In this document: piece by piece, positions 36,226 to 47,400 of the stretch
How positions within the stretch are numbered: position 1 is the stretch's first letter
Layout of the letters: every line of letters starts with the position of its first letter
Source of the DNA: Siphonodentalium dalli
Taxonomy: Eukaryota > Mollusca > Scaphopoda > Gadilida > Siphonodentaliidae
Direction of reading: 5' to 3'
Assembly: GCA_032622095.1 (NCBI GenBank)
Contig: CP136065.1
Span: 98,335,343-98,399,342 of the forward strand
Length of the DNA: 64,000 bases
Position numbers and translations under genes: made by a program
The notes under the pieces: model-generated
Databases searched by the model: none
Told to the model about the DNA's origin: nothing
What the model saw: the letters and a program-made list of their open reading frames with translations, nothing else

Positions 36226-37602
36226 GTGGCATATCAATATAAATTGTTTTTGGTCCATCAAAGACTGAGACTCTGTTTCAGTAAACAAGTTTAAAAATAG
36301 TCTTTGATTTAATTCATTCCATTGTTTGATCTCAATTGGAATAATAGTGAGGCCCTCTGTCCTGGACGGATATTTATTCTGGAGCAGTTTTCAAGGATTA
36401 ACCATTTCATGTCATGAACTGCACTGGTGTAGATTTAAAGATCATTCTTCCATTCATGCGAGTCCCTTCCCCACAGGGAGCCCCGCACTCACTCGAGAAA
36501 GCACCGGCTTGCAAGGTCAGGGTAAATATTGATTGTCCAATGAATTATTGCATATATGACCCTCAAGACAAGGCATCATAAAAAGGTTTTTGGAAATTTT
36601 TTCGAAAGTCTCCAAGTTGAGTGACAGTTGAGTCATCAAACAGAGGACCACACCAATCCTAATATAGACATTCATGTTACATGTGATGTTATAAACTTTA
36701 AGGCATATTATATAATCATTTGAATAAACATTTGTATAAACATTTGTGGTGGTAACATAGCAAAGATTGTTATATATTAGGTCTTGTTGTCAGTTTTTTA
36801 AACAATCTGTTTAAAAGGATGGGAAAGGGGGATAGTTGGTGGTTTATTTGGAGAAGCTTCATATTGCCAGTGAATGTTTGGGCTCTGCTCAAACTTTTGG
36901 TTCTTTTACAAGCATTTTCAGGAAAAACAGCACAACTATGGGAGCTTTGCCACTCTTTAATATTTCATATAAAGTTTTTCACAGATGGGCATATCATGGG
37001 GTGAAAATATTTAGAATGAGCATTCTCCCGTACATGCGATTAATAGAATGATAGATAGTAAGATTTTTTCAAATTGGGGTTTTTTTTTTTAATTTTTTTT
37101 TTTTATTGGGTCTACATATAGTGCCTGTATACATGTATGACTCTTGCCAGTTACCACCACCTGTTTACATTTGGAATAAATTCATTTAATTGTGACAGCT
37201 CTATAGTATATACATATGCAGATATTCTGCGTGAATTCAAATAATACAGAAAATTCATTTTTATTATTCGCTCATGATAATTTGTGAGCAATTCAGCTTT
37301 CATATTACTTGGGGGGGGGGGGGGGGTTATCAGTTATCTGTTGTGCTTATCATGTTGATTTTTTAGTTATGAGTAACTGATTTAATAATAATTATATTAT
37401 ACAAGACATTAGATGCGGGGTATATATGATGATTGGCTTGGTCGTAATAAAATTATATTAGAACTATGATTTTGGGGACTTTTAACTAGCGAACTAAACA
37501 AATACTGATTTCAGCGATAAGGTACATGTACATTGTATTTGAATGGTGAGACTTTTATACGTTTGAGATCACAAGGTCGCTTCTTGGTTTCAGACATTAT
37601 CA
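36226..37602. other. No recognised gene
   Basis: AT-rich with T runs (37080-37105) and a 16-base G run (37311-37326). Two overlapping open stretches near 36819-37051 have no recognisable domain. The possible 39-bp microexon at 36480-36518 is mentioned with the tentative exon at 33416. Confidence 0.4.
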
Positions 37603-38505
37603 TCCCACGTTTACTGGGATATTACATTGCAAGATTGAAGTGACGGGGGGGGGGTGGCTACATAAAAAATATATATATATCTATATTTGCAACTGGGTTA
37701 CTCAAGGTTTATAAAATATGAACGTATACATTTTCATTCCAAGTTTTTTACAGGGATATTTCAATGTTACATTGTATGAATGCAGGGAGGGGCGGGGGTG
37801 ACGGCATAAATTATTTTATCTATATTTGCAAATGGATTACTCAAAGTTTATGAGATGTGAACGTATACATTTACATTTCAAGTTTTATTAAAATATCACA
37901 TTGCAAGAGTGAAGTGGTGGGAGGGGGGGGGGGGTGGCCGCATAATTTTTGTCTATATTAGCAATTGTGTTGTTTAAAGTTTATAAAATGTGAACTTGTA
38001 CATATAGTAGAGTACCTAGAATTGGCAATTTTATGGGATATTAGTTCAGATTTATGAGATATGGTTTTATACATTTAGTAAAGTACCTGGAATTGGTAAT
38101 TTATGAAGTATTAGTTCAATATTTACTTCAGAAATTATGAAATGTGAGCTTATACATTTAGAAAAGTACCTAGAATTGACAATTTTATGAGATAATAGTT
38201 CAGATTTATGAAATATGGTTTTATACATTTAATGAAGTACCTGGAATGGGTAATTTATGAAATATTAGATCAATATTTAATTAAAAATTTATGAAATGTG
38301 AGCTTATACATTTAATAGAGTACCTAGAATTGACAATTTTATGAGATATTAGTTCAGATTTATGAAATATGTTTTTATACATTTAGTAAAGTACCTGAAA
38401 TGGATAATTTATGAAATATTAGTTCAATATTTACTTCAAAATTTATTAAATGTGAACTTATACATTTAGTAGAGTACCTAGAATTGACAATTTTATGTTA
38501 TTTTA
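37603..38505 (+). repeat. Two-part tandem array, about 141-bp then 154-bp units
   Basis: The first part (37603-37985) has nearly three units of 135-141 bp, each with 'ctatatttgcaa', 'gtttataaaat/gagatgtgaac' and a G-rich 'gggg...tggc' box. The second part has 154-bp units, marked by 'gtgaacttatacat' at 37990, 38144, 38298 and 38452, each made of two related half-units ('agtacctagaattg' and 'agtacctggaat'). The array ends about 100 bases beyond the 3' end of the minus-strand ORF1-like frame. Confidence 0.8.
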
Positions 38506-38610
38506 GTTAATATCACTGGTTAATTTGTGGTAAGCATTTTTGACAGTCAGGACCTGCAACAAAAGGGTTACTATAATATACAATATTGTTCATTTGATGA
38601 AAAGTCAGAT

Positions 38611-40005
38611 TTAACTAATTGCCTTGGCTTCTCCAATCGACTTTAGTGAGAGTTTAGTCCCACTTGCACTCTTCTTGTAGAATATTCTTCCATCGAAGGT
38701 CCAATAAGAGTCAATTTTGCCATTTTTCTTTAGGTCTGACAGTTCTTTAACAATTGCTTGTCGTGATTCAGTTAAGCTCTCAGTTATTATTACCGAACTT
38801 CTTCCTTTCAGGCCTTTCTTGTTCATGTATACATCAAATTTGGTTGTCCAAAGATTGAACCGAACAATAATTTGTACGGTTCTCTTAGATGTACTAGAAT
38901 GGGCTGTAGGTGGGTTCCCATATCTGTTTGGACGTACACGAATTCCACCTAGAGGGTGGGCTCTACTAATTTCATTCCTCTTCAGATCTGAATTTAAGAG
39001 CTTTAAGTCATTCACAGTCCCTATTATGAGACCAATCCAGTCGAACTTCTTGAAGGCACTCTGAGTCAGATTATCTGGAATTTCTACATTGTGGAAAACA
39101 AGGCAGTTTCGTCGACTGTACTGTTCTGATCCTTCAAAGAGATCATTAGCATGGCTGATGGCCTTGTTGAATTTAGTGTCAACTAGCTTTTCAATTTCAA
39201 CCAGATTTGTTCCTTGTGTCTTTTTCTGTATTTCCAGGGTGTTCCCTTGTACTTTATTTCTCAAATCTTTGTTTTCTTCTTTGAGTTTTTTTACTTCTTC
39301 CTTCAAGTATATTATCTCATTTTTTATAACATTTACATCATTTTTTACATCTTCTACTTCATGTTTTGTGTCAATCAAGGTTTTCTTGATGGACTCTTCG
39401 ATGTGTGTATTTAAATTGGTGAACATTTTTGTCATATTAGAAATTTCTTTACTGATTGAGGAAAACTCTTCTTTGATGGATATTTTAATTTGGTCTTTAA
39501 TGGATTTGTCTATATGCTCTTCCATGGATTCATCCAGCGTTATCTTTCTTCTTGTCATTCTATTTGGGGATTCATCATCGTTTCTCTTTCTTACCAGTTT
39601 TCGTTGTCTCAGAGATTGGAGACGCTGTGCTGTTACATCTAAATTTTGAAGAAAAGATGATGGAGATCCAATTGGAGAGTTTACTGGTGTGAAAATTGGA
39701 GTGCTAGTTTGCCTCAGGGGAAGATATGTTTCATCTGCCACACTGTTAATAACCTCCATTATAGTGTCCTGTGTTTGGTCATTTTGTTCTTCAACTATTG
39801 AATTGGGACTGTCACAATTTTTTTCAGGATCAGTATTGTCATTTTGTGGCACATCTGCAGTTTCTTTGTTTGTACATGTAGGTAATGAATTTGATACCTG
39901 GATCATGCTGTTTTCCTCTTCTTCTGTGGTCATGTTGTCGGAAGACGAAACTTTACATTCAGAACCAGATTTATAGATTTCGCTTGTGTCACCAACGTCC
40001 GCCAT
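38611..40005 (-). CDS. LINE ORF1-like protein (coiled coil, RRM-like and C-terminal domains)
   Basis: An intact 464-codon frame from ATG (40005) in a strong start context (acaaaATGG). The N terminus (1-115) is acidic and serine/asparagine-rich; a basic patch (133-142, RQRKLVRKRN) may be a nuclear signal. A coiled coil spans about 160-262. Then comes EQYSRRNCLVF (294-304), which opens the RRM-like domain of L1-type ORF1 proteins (Transposase_22 family), followed by RAHPLGG (348-354), RTVQIIVRF (375-383), ITESLTESR (407-415) and WTFDGRIFYK (435-444), in the order seen in the ORF1 C-terminal domain. Such proteins bind RNA as trimers and act as chaperones in LINE particles. No ORF2 lies downstream on this strand before 32164; instead a tandem array follows. 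It may be an orphan ORF1, a LINE cut off after ORF1, or a co-opted gene. The CR1-type ORF2 at 28753-32164 is not its evident partner. Confidence 0.72.
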   Translation of the reverse strand: MADVGDTSEIYKSGSECKVSSSDNMTTEEEENSMIQVSNSLPTCTNKETADVPQNDNTDPEKNCDSPNSIVEEQNDQTQDTIMEVINSVADETYLPLRQTSTPIFTPVNSPIGSPSSFLQNLDVTAQRLQSLRQRKLVRKRNDDESPNRMTRRKITLDESMEEHIDKSIKDQIKISIKEEFSSISKEISNMTKMFTNLNTHIEESIKKTLIDTKHEVEDVKNDVNVIKNEIIYLKEEVKKLKEENKDLRNKVQGNTLEIQKKTQGTNLVEIEKLVDTKFNKAISHANDLFEGSEQYSRRNCLVFHNVEIPDNLTQSAFKKFDWIGLIIGTVNDLKLLNSDLKRNEISRAHPLGGIRVRPNRYGNPPTAHSSTSKRTVQIIVRFNLWTTKFDVYMNKKGLKGRSSVIITESLTESRQAIVKELSDLKKNGKIDSYWTFDGRIFYKKSASGTKLSLKSIGEAKAIS

Positions 40006-40448
40006 TTTGTTACTATTTTTAGAAAATAAATTAGTAACTCTGTTTAAAGTCTTTAAATCATCATTTGCTAGCTGATATTTAGCTTTGTACTAACATTCGT
40101 CGATTATTCTGACATTAATATATTACTGTGCACGATTATTTCATTTTGAAGCCGCTCCTATTCTCCAATAAAACGGAAAATTCTTCACCGAAATTTACTC
40201 TGTTCTTCTCGGTTCCGCCATCTTGTTATCCCGTGTAACCTATTCCAACATGGTGAATCCCTCTATAACAAAAGAACGAGTCAATCTGAATTGTCGCGAT
40301 TCGCGTGGAGTATATATATGAAAGCTCAAATAATCATTTATTATGCCGACTATTAAGTTTGAACAATCAGCTTTCGTAAGTAGTGTGGCCGCACTGAACC
40401 ATATGGGAAAACTTATGGGGTCTCCTCGTGAGGCTTCCGCCATTTTGA
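39997..40448 (-). promoter_or_regulatory. Three ATGGCGGA motifs at and upstream of the ORF1-like start
   Basis: On the minus strand AAAATGGCGGAC (start codon at 40005), AAGATGGCGGAAC (ATG at 40221) and AAAATGGCGGAAGC (ATG at 40443) occur 216 and 222 bases apart. They resemble the YY1-binding core AANATGGCGGC, which in vertebrate promoters and in human L1 helps set the transcription start. The sequences between them are not repeats of each other. The motif also suits translation starts, so the regulatory reading is an inference. Confidence 0.35.
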
Positions 40449-41150
40449 TTCGGAGAAAGACGACATCCAGCTTAATCGTCCTATAACGGATGTTGACATA
40501 TGTGACCAGATAAAATTTCGTTATTTGGCTTGGCTAGCAATGTTTGTCTAGCAAAAGTAACCGGTAATCGGTAATGCCAATAAGGAGTTCGTCGCTAACA
40601 GCGCACCAAGGCGAATCGGTGATGACCTTTGCTTTTCTATTAGTAGTGACTACGACTGCTTTTGAATATTGTCTGTCTTAAATTAAAGTTTTTTTTCAAG
40701 TATAAGTACTAATAACCATCTATTTCAAGGTTTTTATATCACTTTGAGATGTGTGTTGAAAGTTATATAATTGTACAATACATGCAAATAGTACTAGTAC
40801 TACATGATTCAATGATGGATTCGCTGAATTTCATTTTACTTCAAATTGTTTACCAAAACTTAAAAGAGATGGCTGGATGAAATGGGTGGCTGGCGGAAAT
40901 GTTGGAGCACGATGGCGTGTCTCAGATGTGACGCCACAAGGACCACCGACCAGCAGTGGTCACCAAAAAAAAAACCAAAACAAAACACGGCCATTTTCAG
41001 GGCAACCTAGTCTTATCTAAAGATTGACTCTGCACATTGCTTCAAATCTAAGAACCTTCTTGTAAGATTCGCACTTCCATTGCCAGTCCACGCCCCTCAA
41101 TAACACATAGATAAATGAAAATATGCCCCCGCCTATGAAAGGCAAAATTC
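40449..41150. other. No recognised feature
   Basis: AT-rich, upstream of the ORF1-like frame. No supported gene. Confidence 0.45.
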
Positions 41151-41510
41151 ACATTTATAAATAATTGCGCTTCAGGGCAATCCAGCTTGATTCATATCAA
41201 TTGCGCTGAAGCAATTATTGTTACAAGCTTACACCCCTGAATAGATTATTTGCTATTGGATGTATTCATTAATTAACTGGGGTGCCCATATATATGGTAA
41301 AATAATTGCGCTTCAGCGCAATTAATTTTATAATGGATTTATTCTTTAATTAACTGGGGGGGGGGGGTAGCCATATAGGCCTATGCACAATTGAATTGCA
41401 CTGAAGTGCAATAGATTTACACTGTTGCGCAATAGATTTACACTGAAGCGCAATTGAATTGCATTGAAGCGCTATTTAATTGCGCTTAAGCACAATTATT
41501 AATAAATGTG
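41151..41510 (+). repeat. Cluster of short palindromes, AATTGCGCTTCAGCGCAATT type
   Basis: About eight variants of the 20-base hairpin AATTGCGCTTCAGCGCAATT (9-bp stem, 2-base loop) lie within 360 bases, in both TTCA and TGAA versions, some truncated (CACTGAAGTGCAA, GCATTGAAGCGC). A 12-base G run at 41356-41367 lies among them. No coding content. Confidence 0.7.
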
Positions 41511-42639
41511 AATTTGGCCTCCAATATCCGCCCAAATGCGAGATTGCAATGAATGCCTGTCTAGGGCCGGTGGCTATATAGGCATATAACATTTTAACTT
41601 TCATGTGAGATCACAATGAGTGCCTTGGTTCTCATATAATATTTTAACCTAACATGTGAGATTGCAATGAATGCCTTACTTGGCATGTGACGTAAATACC
41701 ATGTAGTACGTATAGGCCTATACGCATCCTCCCCGACAAACGTCCCTGTCACACACGCCACACGGATACTTTGCATTCCAATACGTTAGAAATCGACCCA
41801 TTGGAGCGTATTGTGTTTGAAATTGTGGCCCAACCCATCACCCCAAAATATTGTTACCAAAGTTGGGAGTACACCCATGTCGCCATGGCCATGCATGCAT
41901 AGGTTACGTATTTGTCTTTGGAAAGAACTAGACTAAGTGACACTAGTGATAGGTGTAGCACTTGTGTACATACATATTTGGCATATATATCTAGATGTCA
42001 GGCAATTTAACCAGCTTGATTTGGTTTGAGGGACATATCGATGTACCATTCCGATCAACACATTTTAAAACACTCTGGGCGAGTCTGGGCTGTGATTTGT
42101 TGCATGAATTAAAAGTAAACTGTTGACAAAAATTCAAGGAATCATTCTCCCACAAACTTTATTTGCCAAGAGGCCCGTTCATTAAAGATGAAGTCTGTTG
42201 TGGCTTTTTAGAAATTTTATGTGTGATTGAAAAAATAACAATATTTTTTTTAGTGCAGAACTGACCCTAGTTATATTATGAAAAAACGAAAATTTGAAGT
42301 GGATTTCCTGCCTGACGGTGTTGATTTTTTTATTGGGAAAGTTTCCACAGATGTCAAGCTCACATAATCCGAAGGCAGTTTGAACAGTTTCCATTTTACC
42401 TCTGATGCAGATCAACAAACGTTAAAATTGAAGCCTATGGGAAATATTTACACCAGTGTAACCATCACACCCCATTGCCACGTCAGAGAGTCGTCTGACA
42501 GTGGTAAACACACCCTAATTAATAACCTTATTTTGACGTTTGGCATAAACACAGGTCTGTATTATTCATCATAGACATAGTATCAAGATATATTTAATAT
42601 ATGGAAGCGATAGATTATGTTTAATGTCTATATGCTTCC
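41511..42639. other. No recognised gene
   Basis: AT-rich; a short direct repeat ('cataacattttaacttt/cataatattttaaccta...tgtgagat') near 41585-41660. No supported gene. Confidence 0.4.
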
Positions 42640-42930
42640 CAGTTAGTGTTTGCTGGGACAAACATTGCCAGACTCAGAAATTATCTCCCTTGGAAACTCT
42701 CTTCCGTGAAAAGATTTATTTAATCAATAGTAATTCCCGGTTAGAGATACTTGAGAGCAGCTACTTTTGCTAGGCAATCATTGCGCGACGGAAAATTATC
42801 TCCCTTGAGAAAACTCTCTTCCACCAATAGATATAATTCGTCAATACAGTGCTTCCCAGTTACAGATCCCTCCTTCCCAGTTACAGATACCTGGTTGCAG
42901 CTACTTTTGCTAGACACACATTGAATATTT
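42640..42930 (+). repeat. Tandem duplication of about 120-130 bp
   Basis: 'attatctcccttg.gaaa.ctctcttcc', 'cccagttacagatac' and 'gcagctacttttgctag' occur twice, around 42675-42780 and 42795-42920, with further internal duplication of 'ttcccagttacagat'. Confidence 0.6.
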
Positions 42931-43651
42931 TGCTATCTTTGGCGCTCGTTTTCAATTTTACACAAGCAGATTTATTAATTTATATTCGCCATTCCCAACT
43001 CAGGGTGTGTGTAGTTAAATCGGGTACAGAAATACTTACCGTCGCAAGGGGGGGGGGGTGGCGGGCGTAAGACGGGGTGGTGGGTCTGGTCAGTGGGACA
43101 AAACATCAATTGTTCCCGCCACTCAAAAACAATTTCTGCATGTTTTTTTAGTGTTTGTCTTCAGAACACCTTAGAATAAAGAGAAATAATGTAATTCTAA
43201 CTGATATACTGGCAGCAGAAGAGAGTTATCCTGTTGTATTTTGTTGTAAATGGGTCCAAGGTAAATTCGAAAGTTGTTTTTCGGCACGTATGACGGGATG
43301 GGTGTTAGGTTGGACAAAACAGCAAATGTTCCGACACTAAAAAAAAGAGCATATTCCATTGGAGACTAATTCCATTTTCATACTAGTATTCTCACATTCT
43401 TTTACAGCTGTCTACATTGAATTTCTCCCCTGCAAATTTTTATTTGAGTGGTTACAGGGGGGGGGTGTCAAAAATTGGTCGGAATAAAGTGCTGAAAACG
43501 CGAAAAAATGGCCGTGGGGCTGGGTGGGTCCCAAAAAAATGGCCGAAAGGAAAAATCATCACACGTGCATGAAATTCTACCCCCCCCCCGACCAGGCTGA
43601 CCGTCGCCCGAGTTTCATGAAAAGGAAATGTTGACTGATCGCAAATATTAA
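42931..43651. other. No recognised gene; G- and C-runs
   Basis: G runs at 43048-43058 and 43457-43465 and the window's one long C run near 43581. Open stretches are short and unrecognised. Confidence 0.45.
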
Positions 43652-44446
43652 AGTGGCATTGTCGACTCGTTTCTAACTATATATATATATATCACTTTCG
43701 TTGCTAGCTATTGATTCAGGTTGAGAAACTCTGGAACCATTTTTGTGGTTCCGTTCCTATAGAGGTTTGCGAGATGTCGTGCGACGAATAAGCCGAAAAT
43801 GTGACCCGTCTTTTTGAAAAAAGTCTCGTTTAAAATTTCGTATAAAAACGCTTACTGGTTAGCTGTGTGTCATTTTCAGTGTTCGTAAGCGTAATGTGAC
43901 ACAAGTTAGGATAAAATGTGACTTCCGGGTGACAAAAGTGGGTCGATCTTTTCGGTAAGGTCCGTTCCAAACGACGGATTTTTGTCGACACGAATCTAAT
44001 ACCAGACCCACACTTGTATTAAATGCGTCAAATATGCGACGTTTGAAACAATTAGATCCGTGTCAGACGCACCACAGAGGAATCTCCGTCCAATTCAGAC
44101 GAATCTTCGTCGGTGATGCGTCTGAAATCCGTCTTGGTTTCAAACGACGGATTATTGACGACTCCATCTAATACATGTTACCAAAAAGCCGAAAGCTGCC
44201 GAAGTATCGAATGCAAATGATATGATAATAATACGATAATGATATAATAATGAGGGAGTTCCCATTATCTGCGGAAATACCCACATGACGTCATTTGTAA
44301 CACGCTCTCTTTATAAACAGTGAGAGATTATAAATATGCTATATCTAAGCATTGCATGCTTAGGTATTCTGGTATTTTGATTTCTCAACCAACAGGGCAG
44401 TCACTGACTCACATCTTATAATGGGTATGGTATCACTGATTTATAA

Positions 44447-44466
44447 TCTATATCAATATTTGCGAA

Positions 44467-44497
<31 letters not shown>

Positions 44498-47400
44498 GTT
44501 CTATAGAAATTCACAGGGGACCACCTAGATGACAAAAAGGGGTCTAGGTCTAATAGGGGTAACTTTTTACGAGAAAGATAATGGCGAGGGTTAGAATTTT
44601 ATAAAGTGACGCCGTTGTTGTCAGGGGCAGAAAAGGGGGAGGGGCAGAACAATTATTGTCGCCGATTGCCACCAAACTTATATATAATCATCCCCATAAT
44701 ATGAGGAATCTAATGGTGTGGTTTAAATATGTCAAAAGTCGCGCCGTTAGCGCCAGGGATGCCCGGAAGGGAGAGGGGCACCAAAATGGATCAAAAGTAA
44801 TTTTAGCGCCGAATTCCACCAAATTTATGCACATTCTTCTGAGATCTTCTCCATGATACAAGGAATCTTATTGCGTGATTTAAAGACGCCAAATTGGTGT
44901 CGTTTGGATTAGAGATTTGGGGGGCGGTAGGTGGGTACTAAATCTGATAAGAATTGGTTTAGTCGCCGATTGCCACGAAACTTATACAAATTCATCCCGT
45001 GATATGAGGTGTCTAATGGCGTGGCTTAAAGCTGTCAGACGTGGCGTCATTCGAGTCAGGGTGCCCTGAAACGGAGAGGAGCACCAACATTGATACACAT
45101 TATCTTTAGCGCCAATTGCCACCAAATTGATACACATTCTTATCCATGATATGAGGTATCTAATCGCGTGACGTCATATTGGTGCTGCTTTGGTGAGAGA
45201 TGGGGTGGGTTGGGGTGAGCACTAAATTTGTTAAAAAATTGTTTAGTCGCGGATTAGCACCAAACAAACAAATAATAATATCCATGATATAAAGAGTCCA
45301 ACCAAAAACTTATAAAAGATATATTTAGTGCCAATTACCATCAAACACATACACGTTCTTCTCAAATGATACAATGAATCAAATATTTGCGAATATCTAG
45401 CTTTCTGTGTTCTATATATAACTTTAAGGGTACAATCGAGATGGCACCAAGGCGGTCTGATAGGGGTAACTTTTTACGAGTATGATAATAGTCAGGGTTA
45501 AACTTGTCTAAAGTTACGTTGTTGATGCGAGGGATATAAACGTGTGATTTAAGACGCGAAATTGGTGCCGTTTGTGTGCGAGATGGGGGGGGGGGGTAAT
45601 AAATATGATAAGAAGAATTTGTTTAGTTGCCGAATACCACCAAACTTATATATAATCTTCTCAATTATATAATGCATGCATGAGTCTAATATACCTGGTT
45701 TATATATGAAAAAAGTGGCGCGATTCAAGTCATGCATGAGGGGAGTTGCACCAAAGTCGATACAAATATATTAATATCACTGATTCCACCAAATTCATGC
45801 ACGTTCGTATCTAATGATATGATTAATTATATCACATTTGGGGCCGTTTGGTTCATGGATGGCGAGAGGAGATTCACTAGCATTTATAAGAGTGTTCAAT
45901 TCGCCGATATCCAACAAAGTTATATATAGTCATCTCCCAGGCCATCTCCATGTCGTTATGAGGAGTTGTTTGCATTCTAATTTCACAATCTCGACAAATG
46001 GTGAACGCATTAAGTCACTTGAACAATTATTTGAGTGTGTTTTATTGAAGGGCATAGCGCTGTAGGCGTCGAACATACTAAATGTACCCCATGTTGTCAT
46101 TTCCCTTGCACAATATAAAATCGAACCCCTTCATCGTATGTGCAAGTAGGGTCTTGGTCGATGCATGCCAATAGGTTACTGTGAAATGTTCTGAACGCCC
46201 GCTGTTTTCTCCAATTCGAGAACCGATGTTATTCGGGTTACACCATTAATATTTTAAAACGCCGAGAGTGCTAGAGTAACATCCAGCTGATTCGAACTTA
46301 GGAGGTTTCTTGTCTCTTCTGTAAATTGAAGATATATTTTGGTCGGACAATAGACAATTTTTCTTACCAATATAGTATGGTCGTTGTACGCAAAAATGGG
46401 GTTGACCCAGAAAGATTGTTAAAGAAGCGACCTTGGTGTCATTCAACGCGGGATAATCTCTGGTACAACATATCCAAAATCCGCTTTGGGGACAATCCAG
46501 GATCCAAGATGGCGCCCAACATGGCCGCCCTTAGTCAAAAGAGAGCCTGGTTGAGAAATTATTCAATTATAATGAGAACAATTATTGCCATATGTATACA
46601 AATAACTTTAAGGGTACAATCGAGATGGCACCAAGGCGGTCTGACAGTGGTAACTTTTTACGAGTAAGATAATGAATGGTCAGGGTTAATCTTTTCTAAA
46701 GTGACGTTATTGATACGAGGAATATAAACGTGTGATTTAAAGACGCGAAATTCGTGCCGTTTGTGTGAGAGATGGGGGGGGGGGGGGGTAATACATATGA
46801 TAAGAATGTGTTCAGTTGCCGAATACCACCAAACTTATATATAATAATCTCCATTATACAATGCACGCATGAGTCTAATAGACGTGGTTTATATATGGCA
46901 CAAGTGGTGCGATTCAAGTCATGCATGAGGGGAGTTGCGACAAAGTCTATACAAATATATTAATAGCACTGATTCCACCAAATCCATGCACGTTCGTCTC
47001 TAATGACATGATTAATTATATCACATTTGGGGCCGTTTGGGTATTGGATGGGGAGAGGAGATTCACTAGCATATATAAGAGTGTTCAATTCGCCGATATC
47101 CAACAAAGTTATATATAGTCATCTCCCAGGCCATCTCCATGTCGTTATAAGGAGTGGTTGGCATTCCAATTTCACAATCTCGACAAAGTGTGACCGAATT
47201 AAGTCACTTGAACAATTATATCTTCTCAACTGTCATATTTATATGGGGATGGAAATCAGGGCATTCCTAAAATGATCTAGCAACACAGATACATAGAAGA
47301 AAGCATTACAAGTATATTTATATCAATATATTTAAGAGCTACATATATTCATTCAAACTGAGGGACCTTGAATCGTCAGAGGATTGCATATTAGAATGGC

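Noticed and set aside
38717-39649. Plus-strand open frames of 115 and 186 codons
   Set aside because: Antisense shadows of the ORF1-like frame; Phe/Ser-rich composition comes from the Lys/Glu-rich coiled coil on the other strand.
46326-46667. 113-codon frame with a 'KMAPNMAA' stretch
   Set aside because: It lies in the spacer between duplicated Helitron segments and has no recognisable domain; 'aagatggcgcc' phrases are common in repeats.
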